Assembly: GCF_029227915.1 (NCBI RefSeq)
Contig: NC_079885.1
Span: 8,494,001 to 8,558,000 of the forward strand
Source of the DNA: Hydractinia symbiolongicarpus
Lineage: Eukaryota > Cnidaria > Hydrozoa > Anthoathecata > Hydractiniidae
Reading direction: 5' to 3'
Length of the DNA: 64,000 bases
In this document: positions 47,408 through 57,200 of the stretch, in pieces
Numbering within the stretch: position 1 is the first letter of the stretch
Layout of the letters: each line of letters opens with the position of its first letter
The notes under the pieces: generated by a model
What the model saw: the letters and a program-made list of their open reading frames with translations, nothing else
Database searches by the model: none
What the model was told of the DNA's origin: nothing
Translations under genes and position numbers: made by a program

Positions 47408-47812
47408 TTGCCTAGTAATATGCAGAAAAAATTGGGGTTACAGCCTAATGTGAAATATTATGATATGGTTAGGGAAGACAAGGGAAATCAACTCATTGTT
47501 AAGGAAATAGTGAAAGGTAAAAAAACCTTTAAGGAAATAGTGCTTACAAATCAAGATGGCAGCCTAAAAACAGTGGGTCAGTTACAAAAGCTCCTGGGTA
47601 GTAATCGCCTGCAAGCCCTGGGGTTTGTCGACTATGTTACACCTAACAAAGGTGGTAAATTTAGGGCCCAGAACCTTCTGAAAAGATATAATAAAATAGA
47701 GGAGGAGGACGCCGAACATATTGAGATGGAATCGTTGGAGGATATGGATGAATTTGTAGATGCCACGGAGAGTCTTGTACGTATACAGATGAAATACCCA
47801 GAATTGTACTGA
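47408..47812 (+). CDS. Polinton-region ORF, 134 aa, unknown
   Basis: A plus-strand frame with plausible codon use, basic first half (KYYDMVREDKGNQ, KGKKTFKEIVL) and acidic tail (EEEDAEHIEMESLEDMDEF). It lies within the otherwise minus-strand half of the element and is not recognised. The part of the minus frame opposite it (47661-47810) is taken as a shadow. Confidence 0.4.
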   Translation: MPSNMQKKLGLQPNVKYYDMVREDKGNQLIVKEIVKGKKTFKEIVLTNQDGSLKTVGQLQKLLGSNRLQALGFVDYVTPNKGGKFRAQNLLKRYNKIEEEDAEHIEMESLEDMDEFVDATESLVRIQMKYPELY

Positions 47813-48005
47813 CCTGGCAGGGTTTATCGTAGGGTACCGGCATACCATAGAATTTAGTTGTGATTGCATCCTTGTAATACTTAAGCTTAGCGTTCACATA
47901 ACGATCCTTTTGTACAGGCTCTGTCGTTAATTGCTCGGATATCTTCAATCTTTGACCATATTTGATGATATTTAGCAACGAAATCGGGATACTATTCAAA
48001 ATCAA
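47813..48005 (-). CDS. Polinton ORF fragment, unknown
   Basis: The first about 64 codons of a minus frame (MILNSIPISLLNIIKYGQ ... KYYKDAITTKFYGM) look coding. Downstream the reading opposes the plus ORF at 47408-47812. Perhaps part of a virion protein; not recognised. Confidence 0.3.
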
Positions 48006-48018
48006 GACTCATTGCCGG

Positions 48019-48264
48019 TTACGCATTGACGTTGTACCGGGTCACTCCATTCGGGGACCAGATTTTCAGTGTCTTTACCCTCAAGGCCACCACAAGGTCC
48101 TGTGTATGGTGCCCTACTACATATCGTTTGACCTTACCCCCATTGTCAGGAATGGGATCTGATACCGTTAAGTATTCTATATTGATATCGTTGATATCTG
48201 TAAACGTAGCAGCAAAGAAGTAGAATAATTTAGGTTTGACAAGTTCGTTCTCAAATTTTAGCAT
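48019..48264 (-). CDS. Polinton ORF, 81 aa, unknown
   Basis: A compact frame with alternating beta-like text (LFYFFAATFTDIND, KVKRYVVGHHTQDLVVALRV). It overlaps the Cys-rich ORF upstream by 14 nt, as expected in a compact cassette. It may be a piece of a minor capsid (penton-like) protein, but this is inference only. Confidence 0.35.
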   Translation of the reverse strand: MLKFENELVKPKLFYFFAATFTDINDINIEYLTVSDPIPDNGGKVKRYVVGHHTQDLVVALRVKTLKIWSPNGVTRYNVNA

Positions 48265-48460
48265 TCTGTTTATTGTATATTTCGAACGACTGCAGAGAAT
48301 TGCATGTCATCGTACATGCACAGCCGCCTCCGTTGTACGTAATATGTTCATGGTAGCAGTACCAGCATAACATTTTACCATTTACCTCAAACCTACGTCC
48401 GCAGGTACATTTGTCATATGGATCCAATATACGCTCACAGTCATTGCATTGTTCATCCAT
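48251..48460 (-). CDS. Polinton Cys-rich small protein, 69 aa
   Basis: It opens MDEQCNDCERILDPYDKCTCGRR-like text (shortened here) with further Cys/His in WYCYHEH and GGCACTMTC, about nine Cys in 70 residues, consistent with two zinc sites. Its ATGGATGA overlaps the TGA of an upstream coiled-coil-like short frame. Function unknown. Confidence 0.45.
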   Translation of the reverse strand: MDEQCNDCERILDPYDKCTCGRRFEVNGKMLCWYCYHEHITYNGGGCACTMTCNSLQSFEIYNKQNAKI

Positions 48461-48639
48461 TTATTAGAATATCAATACGAGCCTCCAGGTCCTTAATTCT
48501 CCGTTCATTAGACCCCTTCTTCTCCTCCTGTACACATGCCAGGGTTACAAGTGGTAGGGATGACCGACGGCGGTAAAGAAGGTTATGAAGATCATACTTT
48601 TCAAGTTATATTGACAGTTGATACACATTTTATTATAGG

Positions 48640-48855
48640 TTACACATATTCGAGTACCTCGGGCTTCTTTTCAACGGCTTTGTTGCACATGTCCTGCGTC
48701 TTGAACCTATCCGGTATATGTATGATTTGCCAATGATCTTTTTCAACAATTTTGTTAGATATGTCTCGCGTCTTGAAGTGATCCGGTACATACTTCAGCA
48801 ACTATGACTTCTTTTCAACAGCCTTGTTGTACATGTTCTGTGTCTTGAAACTCAT
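48640..48855 (-). pseudogene. DUF4116-like 24-residue repeat protein, remnant
   Basis: From ATG 48855 three consecutive 24-residue units follow the scheme FKTQxMCNKAVEKxPxxLxYVPDx, ending at TAA 48640-48642. One in-frame TAG (48802-48804) sits where the repeat normally has Trp, so TGG to TAG is likely. Such repeats are familiar from giant-virus DUF4116 proteins and Polinton-related ORFs. The short length suggests a truncated copy. Confidence 0.5.
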
Positions 48856-48982
48856 CTTTATTATAGTAGTATTTAACTTACAAGCCCAGATTACAGTGCA
48901 TGCGTTGATTTTTGATGATTATCATTAAGGAATTTTCCCTGCGCTAAAATTTTGAACCTCTTATTTTGCATACTTTGATGAC

Positions 48983-49225
48983 GCCATTACTTAGTGGGGA
49001 CTTTACCCTGCTAAGTAATGGCCGTATAATAGGGAATAGCCATGGCTAAGCAGGGCATGGTACCGCAGGGTGCTGGTTGGTACTGGACTTCTTGTGACGT
49101 CACTTGTTGTATGCGCACGCGACTGCGCTAGAAATTTTTGGGGTCGTTGACTTGTCGTTGAATTGTCGTTGACTTGGTGGGGGTTGCTGTGGGTTGCCGT
49201 GCGCGCACACGCGACTGCGCTAGAA
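48983..49225. repeat. Hairpin and short iterons at the right end of the Polinton
   Basis: There is a 12-bp stem gccattacttag (48983-48994)/ctaagtaatggc (49011-49022). Further on are three 11-bp tandem units gtcgttga.tt at 49143-49175 and a 17-bp direct repeat acgcgactgcgctagaa at 49117-49133 and 49209-49225. They are GC-rich against an AT-rich flank and could be terminal replication or packaging sequences, though no matching left terminus was found. Confidence 0.55.
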
Positions 49226-50612
49226 CATACATTTTATATTCTTTTTGCTAGCGATCCAACAAAACACAATTAGCTGATTGATGTTGCTTCCACAACAGAT
49301 AGACGTACACATACTGTAAATCATATGCGCTGCATATTTATTATAGGTAACCAGTTGGCGCCACCAACGGTAAGCATGGAAAAAAATATCAAACTGGCTG
49401 CAGTTTAAGCACTTACTTATCGACACACCATTTATCAGCCATAACTCAGCTTTGAGACATCACAAGGTTTATACTAAAAAGAATTAAATTCTCTATAAAG
49501 AATTGCTCCACTTCGTCAATGTTGCAACAGCAGGTGCCATAAATTAACTGCAATGACGAAAACTACTGGCGAAAAAACGTGGATATCTCCAGTTTTTATA
49601 ATATAACCGTAGTTTAAGAGTTTAATATAAAATCTGAAACATTTTAGAATTCATCTCCATTGTCGCAACCTGGCGCAAAACACACCTTGGGTCAACCAAA
49701 AGTGTGTTTAAGGTCTTTTTCGAACTACTGCGATTAAAAGCTGTAAGGAAGTCCAATACAATTTTGTCCCCTGGGCATCTTGTATCTTTTCTGACATCAG
49801 GGCGATATAAAAAAGAGACAAGATCCGCCGGGAAAAAGGTTTGTCCGTAGTCCAGTAATAACCCTGACATGGCCAAACTAATCAAAGTCATTGAAGCGGA
49901 TTTCCTGAAAATCACAGAGGTTTCTTAGACTAATATACAGTCCATGAGTATAAGATATCAAGCCATTTGCACGACTAAGTAATAATTATTTTGGGAAAAA
50001 TGTTTAAAATCTGAAAATATATAAAGGAAATAGTGAAATATAACATAGCTTAAGTGGATCACGTCGATTAAGTCATCCGCAAAAATAAATTTCCATGAAA
50101 AGTTAAAAAAACGGTAAAATCCGCGAGTTTAAATTTAAAGCGCACAGAACTGTTAAATTGTTACTTAAAAAAATGGCAAGTCGGGTCGAGGGTTGAAAGC
50201 CATGTTTGTTGCTTGCAGGAGCTGTTCAATTCGTGACTTTTACATAAAATACCACATAAAATCTGAAAATTCTCGGAAGCTCCGACTGTGGTTCGATACA
50301 GTCAACTAGCTAAGCTACACATCTTGCGTTTGAAATGTAAACTGGAAGTGTTGAACTGTAAAAACAAAACAAAACGTCACTGTTTTCTGCTCAACTGAGT
50401 TCTTTTATAGTAGCTCTGTTTATAACGTGGATGGTACTTTATGACTCAATCCATCTTGATTTATTCTAGCCAGTCAGTAGTTAGTTCCAGCTTAACTCTG
50501 CCCGCTTGCATTTTGTTTTATCTTTTTGTTGTTATTGTTGTTATGCAAGCTGGTTTAGGTGGTTTTTAGAGGGGATAAGAAGTTTATTTGATAACTGGAG
50601 CGTTAAACTATT
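49226..50612. other. Intergenic upstream of MOB2-like gene
   Basis: A 97-aa minus frame at 49622-49915 has unusually balanced codon use (LLLDYGQTFFPADLVSFLY, DKIVLDFLTAFNRSSSKK) and an acceptor-like ttttcag close to its start. It may be a host exon or an old element fragment, but it has no recognised family. Nothing else is seen. Confidence 0.45.
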
Positions 50613-51278
50613 ATGGAGTGGCTTATTGGGATTGGAAGAAGTAAACTTGGTGGTGCAGGTAGTTCTCATTCGAGAAACCCTCGTCACGAAGATAATCAGA
50701 AGGCATACATGATTGATAAGACTAATTTAGGAAACCTGCTTAGTAAAATAACAAAAGATGAACTACAAGAAACAGTTCCTGTGCCAACTGGAGTTGATAT
50801 AAATGAATGGCTGGCAACAAATACTCTATCATTTTATAATCACATTTCTTTAATATACGACTCACTCCATGAAGTATGTACATCACACACCTGTGTGACT
50901 GTTTCAACTGGAGCTCCAATGAATTTTACATGGGTTGACGATAGAGGTAAAAAGGTCAGACTTTCTGCACCTCAATACATAGAGTTGGTAATTATACAAA
51001 TTGAAAAGTACATCACTGATGAAAGCGTTTTTCCCACAAAATATGACATGACATTCCCTAACAACTTTCAAACTATTGTAAAAAAGATTTTTAGACTGAT
51101 GTTCCATATAATAGTCCATATATACCAGTCTCATTACGAGCACATTGCTGAGATGAAGCAACTGTCTGCTTTGAACACTTTGTTCATTCACTTTATGTAT
51201 TTTCAAACTGAGCATGGATTGTTGGAATCAAAGGAGCTACAACCATTAGAAGACTTGATTAAGTCGTTATGTCTATAG
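50613..51278 (+). CDS. MOB2: MOB kinase activator, MOB2-like, 221 aa, intronless
   Basis: The start MEWLIGIGRSK parallels human MOB2 MDWLMGKSK. QKAYMIDK, INEWLATNTLSFYNHISL, WVDDRGKKVRLSAPQYIE and DESVFPTKYDMTFPNNF follow the MOB fold. The zinc ligands are present: C89-x4-C94 (CTSHTC) and H169-x4-H174 (HIYQSH). Length is typical (about 215-240 aa). MOB2 binds NDR-family kinases and competes with MOB1, acting on cell morphology and the cell cycle; that function is known from animals and yeast. The whole gene is one exon, which could mean a retrocopy or lineage intron loss; the frame is intact. An AATAAA lies about 160 bp past the stop. Confidence 0.9.
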   Translation: MEWLIGIGRSKLGGAGSSHSRNPRHEDNQKAYMIDKTNLGNLLSKITKDELQETVPVPTGVDINEWLATNTLSFYNHISLIYDSLHEVCTSHTCVTVSTGAPMNFTWVDDRGKKVRLSAPQYIELVIIQIEKYITDESVFPTKYDMTFPNNFQTIVKKIFRLMFHIIVHIYQSHYEHIAEMKQLSALNTLFIHFMYFQTEHGLLESKELQPLEDLIKSLCL

Positions 51279-51439
51279 CAAAAATTGTTTCTGTTTTAAT
51301 ATAATTTAACCTGTTTTCATATAATGGTACCAAAATTGAAGACTTTCAAATTTTGTAAATATGCTAAAGTATCATTTAAAAGATGGAGAATGCTATTTTC
51401 ATATTTATGTAGATTTAAAATTGTAAATGCCATCATTTT

Positions 51440-51445
51440 AATAAA
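51440..51445 (+). terminator. Poly(A) signal of MOB2-like gene
   Basis: AATAAA about 160 bp after the TAG stop of the MOB2-like frame, in an AT-rich 3' region. Confidence 0.55.
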
Positions 51446-53233
51446 ACTTGTTTAAATGTGGAGATGGTTTAGAAGTTTGGAAATGTTTAATAGTTCACTG
51501 TTTTCTCTTTATATCTCATATATAGTTGTTTTCACAAAATAATATATGCATGCTTTTTTATTACGGCCATTTAATGAGAATACAAGCCTTTTGATTAAAC
51601 TATAACAAAATAATCTGAGGCTTGAGTATAAGCTTTGTGCAGAAATGCCTCAATAATAAGAAAAGCCAGGCTTGAAATTTTCCCCATAAAATATTTAAAC
51701 CCATCATAAAATTTTTGTCAATGCATATTTTCTCCTTCTACAGCAACAATGTTTTTAGATTTGTCAATATCTAAGCATGTTTAAAGATCCTATTTAAAAC
51801 CTTATCCAACATTTTATATATAGTATATATATATATAATTTTTTTGTATAATGGTGTTGATTTCTGTTGTGTTTATGATAGTGATATGTTAAGATTAAAG
51901 CACAATTTTTTTTGTTTTGTTGGAAAGTAGAATGTTTTCAAATTATTTGTAGTTTTTGAATACTAAAATACTTAAATAACAGAGCATGTTTATAATTGTG
52001 ATTTAAAACAAAAGCATACAACTATATATATCTTAAAAGAAGAAATTTTTCTGCATTTAACAATTTTAATCACAAAAAATTAATTTTGTGAGAGTGGCAT
52101 CCTTATAATAAAACATCTTGTCTTAATAATCTTACCAGGATATATTTACAAAAGATCTAAAAATTGGATGGATCACGAAAACATTTTCTTTAACATGTTT
52201 TGTCGTACTACCTGACAGAAACTTTATTCAATAATTTACATGCATACTCTCTGCCTAGACAGAATGCAGGTGAACTTTAACAGCGTGAACTGACTTGCTT
52301 GGCTTTTGTAAACATTTAAAAAAATATTTATTATTGTCAATCTCTAACTACTTGTAGCTGTGTCCTTAAGTGAGGATTTTTTTTACTTAATCTGGAAAAT
52401 GGTAATATAAAAAGGCATACTCTTTTTGCATTAAAAGTTGTTTTGGCAGGCGCAAAATTAAAGTTTTATTATTTTATGCTTGTGTTAGTTACAGTGTAAT
52501 TATGTATTTTGTATTTTTAAAAGATTATATATTTTTTTTCGGATCTTCAAAAGACTCACTATATAAAACGTGTTGTTGTTTTACCTTATAACTTTTAGAC
52601 TTTTGTGGCTATAGTTTTTAGTGACGTTAGTTACGTTTAGTGACGAGAAAACAGTTAAAAAATTTTGTTTATCAAGGTTACTTGAATGTATTAGTTTTTG
52701 GTATGGAGCCTTAAGAAAATTTTTAAGAAACAGTATCAACATTAAAAACTCTCGTTTTTACATTGAAAAACAATGTTTATATACCGAGTCGCCTGATACT
52801 TGCATCCCAAAAACGCGTTACCAAAAAAAAAGTTCTAAATTTTGTCGACGAACTGATTCCAGTTTAATGTTTCATCGTTCGTCGTAATAAGCATTATCAA
52901 TTTGTCTTCCCTTTTAAATGCTCAAGTATTGCTTAGTTTGTTGCTGATTTGTTGACTGTCTGCATAGTAACTACCAAATTCACGTGTTTGCTTGCACGTG
53001 TTGTATATAAAACGTCGCTTTTAAAAAGCGAAAACAATGCAACCTTTCATTAGAGACCATACCATGTGTTTTCGTGGTAAACTTCCAGGAATCGAATTAA
53101 GCTGGGGCATGGATCGGAAAACTTGCGAAATTCGGGCAGATTGTAAAACAAACAAAATTGAATTAGAAACTCAAAAATGTTTTCAAAATTTATTTACTTT
53201 TCCCTGCAGTGTAAACTATACTTTACTAACTTT

Positions 53234-53505
53234 CGCAGCAATTTACCGGCCTCATAACCTATTTAAGGCACTTAACACAATGAACAAGATTATTCATTGG
53301 ATGGGTATTCATTATTGATGACGTGGAAAATTCAGATCGTTTTTCACAATCTTTAAATAATTATAAACACGCAGCAATTTACCGGCCTCATAACCTATTT
53401 AAGGCACTTAACACAATGAACAAGATTATTCATTGGATGGGTATTCATTATTGATGACGTGGAAAATTCAGATCGTTTTTCACAATCTTTAAATAATTAT
53501 AAACA
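53234..53505. repeat. Perfect 136-bp tandem duplication
   Basis: 53234-53369 and 53370-53505 are identical base for base, beginning cgcagcaatttaccggcctc and ending aattataaaca. No divergence is seen, so the duplication is recent or an assembly artefact. Confidence 0.95.
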
Positions 53506-54226
53506 ATCTGTTAAAAGTAAAGTATAAAAGAAATTTCTTTGTTATTTCGTGTTTTTTGTGTCTCCGCGGTAAAGAAGTTGAGTTTTAGCTAAAGAAAAAA
53601 GCAGGAAATTTAAAGGGTTTCTCATAACTCGCCGACGCTTGTGGAAGCTTTAAACATTCTACAATTTAAGGATATTTCGAACTCCCATGTACACAGAGAT
53701 CACGGAAATAAATATTAGAAAAACAAATATGGCGGACATGACTCAACAAATCATTCACAGTTTAGGACATGTTCTCAGCATAAACTGTTTTTGTTTGAAA
53801 CGATCATCAATATTGTTGACAAAACCTAAATTAACTAGGTATTCCGCATTATTTTTTTACAATAACAGCAAAACACGTTCCTTCCTCCAGCCCTTTCTTT
53901 CTATGAAAGAGTGGACAATCGGTTCAGTTGATTCACAAAATTTTTATATTCCGGGGACTCAAGCAGTAAATTTCTGAAATAAACCTTAGCAAATAAGTTC
54001 AAGGGATAATCTAATAATAAAACCTGAAAACCGCAAACAGTTCTTCCATCAAATGAAAAACTCTCCGATTCACAGAAATTGGGTTGTATTGTTGCGTCCC
54101 CGTTTCAACCACCCACCCATAGATTTTAACGACGTTGCGTTATTGATAAAACAAATACACCAATTTTAATATTTAATAGAAATATATTTAACTGTATAAA
54201 TAAATTAACATCATGAATACATATTA

Positions 54227-57200
54227 TTATAATTTGATAAGTTCGAGGAGTTCTCTACTGATTATTTTTACGCCTTTCTCATCAGTCTCATCTGAATTAA
54301 CATTAGCCAGCTGTGACAACATTTGTGTTAACTCTTTACTACCACTGAAGATAGTCTTAATGTCGTCATTACATGTCACTAATCGTTTCAATATCCTCAA
54401 CATTACTTTTTGTTGTTTACCTGTACTTTGTTTTAAATATTGACAAACACATTGTAGATTATCTCCTGAGAAACATTCCACGTCCCCTCCAAACAATTCA
54501 GCTGAGAGGTACAAGCAACGGCACGCCCACTTTTGAACATCTGTGTCATCATAAACCAACAAATTCAGAAGAATACCGTTTAACTCAGACAAAACTTTAC
54601 TTTCTTGTAACAAATCCTCTACTTCGATTTTGCTAACCATATTGTCCGCAGGTTTATTCGACAGAACATTTTTCACAGCAAGTTCGATATTTCTCAACAC
54701 ATGCTGCAATGTATCTAACAATTGCAGCAACAATGAAGACACATTGCTTACATTAGCATCATCTTCGATACACGAAGCTACTTCCACGAATGCTGCCGAA
54801 ACGTAATCAATTATTCCGTTTTTATAGGCACGCATAAAATCCACTTCGTTTTTAGAGACGAGATTATTCAAAATGCCAACAGCACATTGCAAAACAGAGC
54901 TATTTATAGCGCCTTGGTAACTGCGTAGTACGGACAGCAAGTTTTGTATTATATCGTTTTCAATTAAATCCCGGAACACATTAGGAAATTTTTCGGTAAA
55001 TGCATGTAACAGTTTTAAACAATATGATGGGATCGGATGCTGATCTTGAAGAAGGTTTTGCAGCTCGGGAATAAAATGCTCCATCAATATCTATAGATAA
55101 GTAAATGAAGTTTTAAAGTACAGTGGAATCCTTTTATCTTGAACTGTCAAGGGACCGGGATATTTGATAGGGAGGGACAAAAATATTTGTTTGAGAGATA
55201 AGGAGATGTTCAGGATAGATAGTGCTCAAAATAAAGCCAATAACTACAAAAGCAGAAGTAAATAAATAAACTTGATAGCAGATAAACAAAAGTAAGCTGT
55301 GAATGAACATTCCTTTTCTCACCTTGTGTAAATCCATGATAAAACCAGTTCTTTCTTCCTCCTCTTCATTTTCTAAACACAACGCTGAAATATCTGTAAA
55401 CAACTTTAACGACAACATCCTCAAGTTTCCATCTTCACTGCTGTCAAACGATGCAAGGACAGGCAGAATATCCGTCACTACATGTGCCATGTTGGTCAGT
55501 AGAATTGGAGGATGCTGAGTAATGGATTCGATGATGGAAAACACGTTTGACGTGGCCTGCTCAGCGTGTTGTTTTGTGTTGCTGCCGGATAAATTGATTT
55601 CACCATCGTCCATCTGTTTTATTTGCTGTAAAAAACAAACGTAAACAATAGATATAGCATATGACAACAACAACAACAACAACAATAACAATAACAACAG
55701 CAGCAGCAACAGAAACAACGACAACGACAACAACGACAACATAAAAAATACTTTTGCTTCCCTCACCTTTAACAAACTCCCTAAATGATAAATAAATTTT
55801 CGATCAACAAATCTCTTCCGAAACACTGAACTGGTCACCATGTGAAGAACGACAGATAACAAAGGTAGATGCAACTTGAGTTGTTTTGTTTGAGCAACGT
55901 TTGGATGACGACGTCCACTAATCATGCTCAAAATGTGCAGAACACCTAAACAGTAATATGTAAACAATAACATGCATCCAGGTGAGATTCGATTGTAAAA
56001 AAATCCTTCAGATAAGCAACATTGTTTTCTCAAGTTACATTGCGTATATTCCACGCACATATTAAAAATCCGGCAAACGCGTTTCGCGCAATGAACATAC
56101 CAGCGCACTTTGTTCGCTGGTTTAATATTTTTTTCTAAAAGTATATTACAAAGAGAAGATAAAAATTCTAGATATATGTTCAAGTCTGTAAATTACATAC
56201 ATGCCGGGAAAATAGCCATTATTGTTTTTCGCCGCCATCAGCTCGACTTTCGTGTAAGTCACTAAAGTCGAAAACCGACAGCCGTTCCGTAGCCCTTTTA
56301 ATACATTAAAGACCATGAGAAAATACTCCTATACTCCAATTACTAATTTTCAACAAATTTCCTAACCACCTCGTTTATTCCAACCCCCTGATTATTCAGT
56401 ACGCTAGAAGTAAGATCAATTTTCAACAACTTAAAAATCATGAGCAAGCGCGTAAAAATAAACCTTAAGAAACAATTAACATTGCTACCAATCATCAGGC
56501 GACTTCACCGCCGCAATCTCCCTGACAGGTGTCAAAACAAAAGAGTGTTCAGGAAGCTCGTTAGTAGCGAAAACAAATAGAAACCACTCATATCAGGCAT
56601 GTGCAGTGAGGGAAACCTACCTTCAATTATCTGTGGTTGTATGTCAACAATAGTACGCACAATCATAGCCAAACATTGATGCACATAAACCAGTAAATCA
56701 CTGTGCTCTTTGCCAGCCACTTTCTTGCTGTCTCTTTCAATGAACATAATCAACCGCGATTCACAACACAGAAGCAATACATCATGCGATCGAACACACA
56801 TTTCAGCAAGAAGAAGGTAGATTTTCCCGCGTAGCACAGGCGAGGCTGATTCAAGATTGTGGATAAGTTGTTGAATTAAATTATGATCTTGCGTAATCCT
56901 TTTCGCATGTATGGAACTTGATAAAAGTGCAACAAAGATAGTTACAAAGGCTTGTTGAGATTTCGGCGTACCAGAAAACAGCCCATCTTGGAATTTGTTT
57001 AAACCAGCTCGGTCTGATACATGTTGGACGACAGTCGCGCTATGCATGGAGATACGACATAAACACGATGACGCTGTCACTTTCTCGATGTCGGAAGCTG
57101 CGTGAATAAACAAATTCCAAACACCCTTGGGATAAAAAACGATTATACAATTAAAGTTTGTTTGCATTTTACTGCAAAGTTGTCGTCATTGCAAATACCT

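Larger units (their letters stand above)
39323..49225. mobile_element. Decayed Polinton/Maverick DNA transposon
   Basis: A GC-richer, gene-dense block with the Polinton core set: protein-primed-type DNA polymerase B, A32-like packaging ATPase with GPTSCGKT, D,D35E retroviral-type integrase and double-jelly-roll-like capsid fragments, plus small accessory ORFs. Plus-strand genes fill 39.3-44.8 kb and minus-strand genes 48.9-44.8 kb; they meet tail to tail. Neighbouring frames overlap or abut (TAAATG at 46047-46042; 14-nt overlap at 48251-48264), as in compact viral genomes. Polymerase, ATPase, capsid, BRO-like and Cys-rich genes all carry stops, frameshifts or deletions, so the copy is dead. 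No terminal inverted repeats or 6-bp duplications were found, and the limits given are approximate. Confidence 0.85.
51279..54226. other. MOB2 3' region and intergenic DNA
   Basis: A poly(A) signal lies at 51440-51445. Then comes AT-rich DNA without a supported gene, a perfect 136-bp tandem duplication (53234-53505), and frames of 88-96 aa at 52621, 53037 and 53687 that look random. A TATA-like tatataaaac precedes the 53037 frame but is not enough to call a gene. Confidence 0.6.

Noticed and set aside
53037-53318. 93-aa frame preceded by a TATA-like box
   Set aside because: Its end lies in the tandem duplication, composition is random, and no homologue is recognised.
55134-56183. 349-aa minus frame with a poly-Leu run
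   Set aside because: It reads through two ULK4 introns and the CAA microsatellite; splice sites and phases support exons 55767-55945 and 55323-55625 instead.
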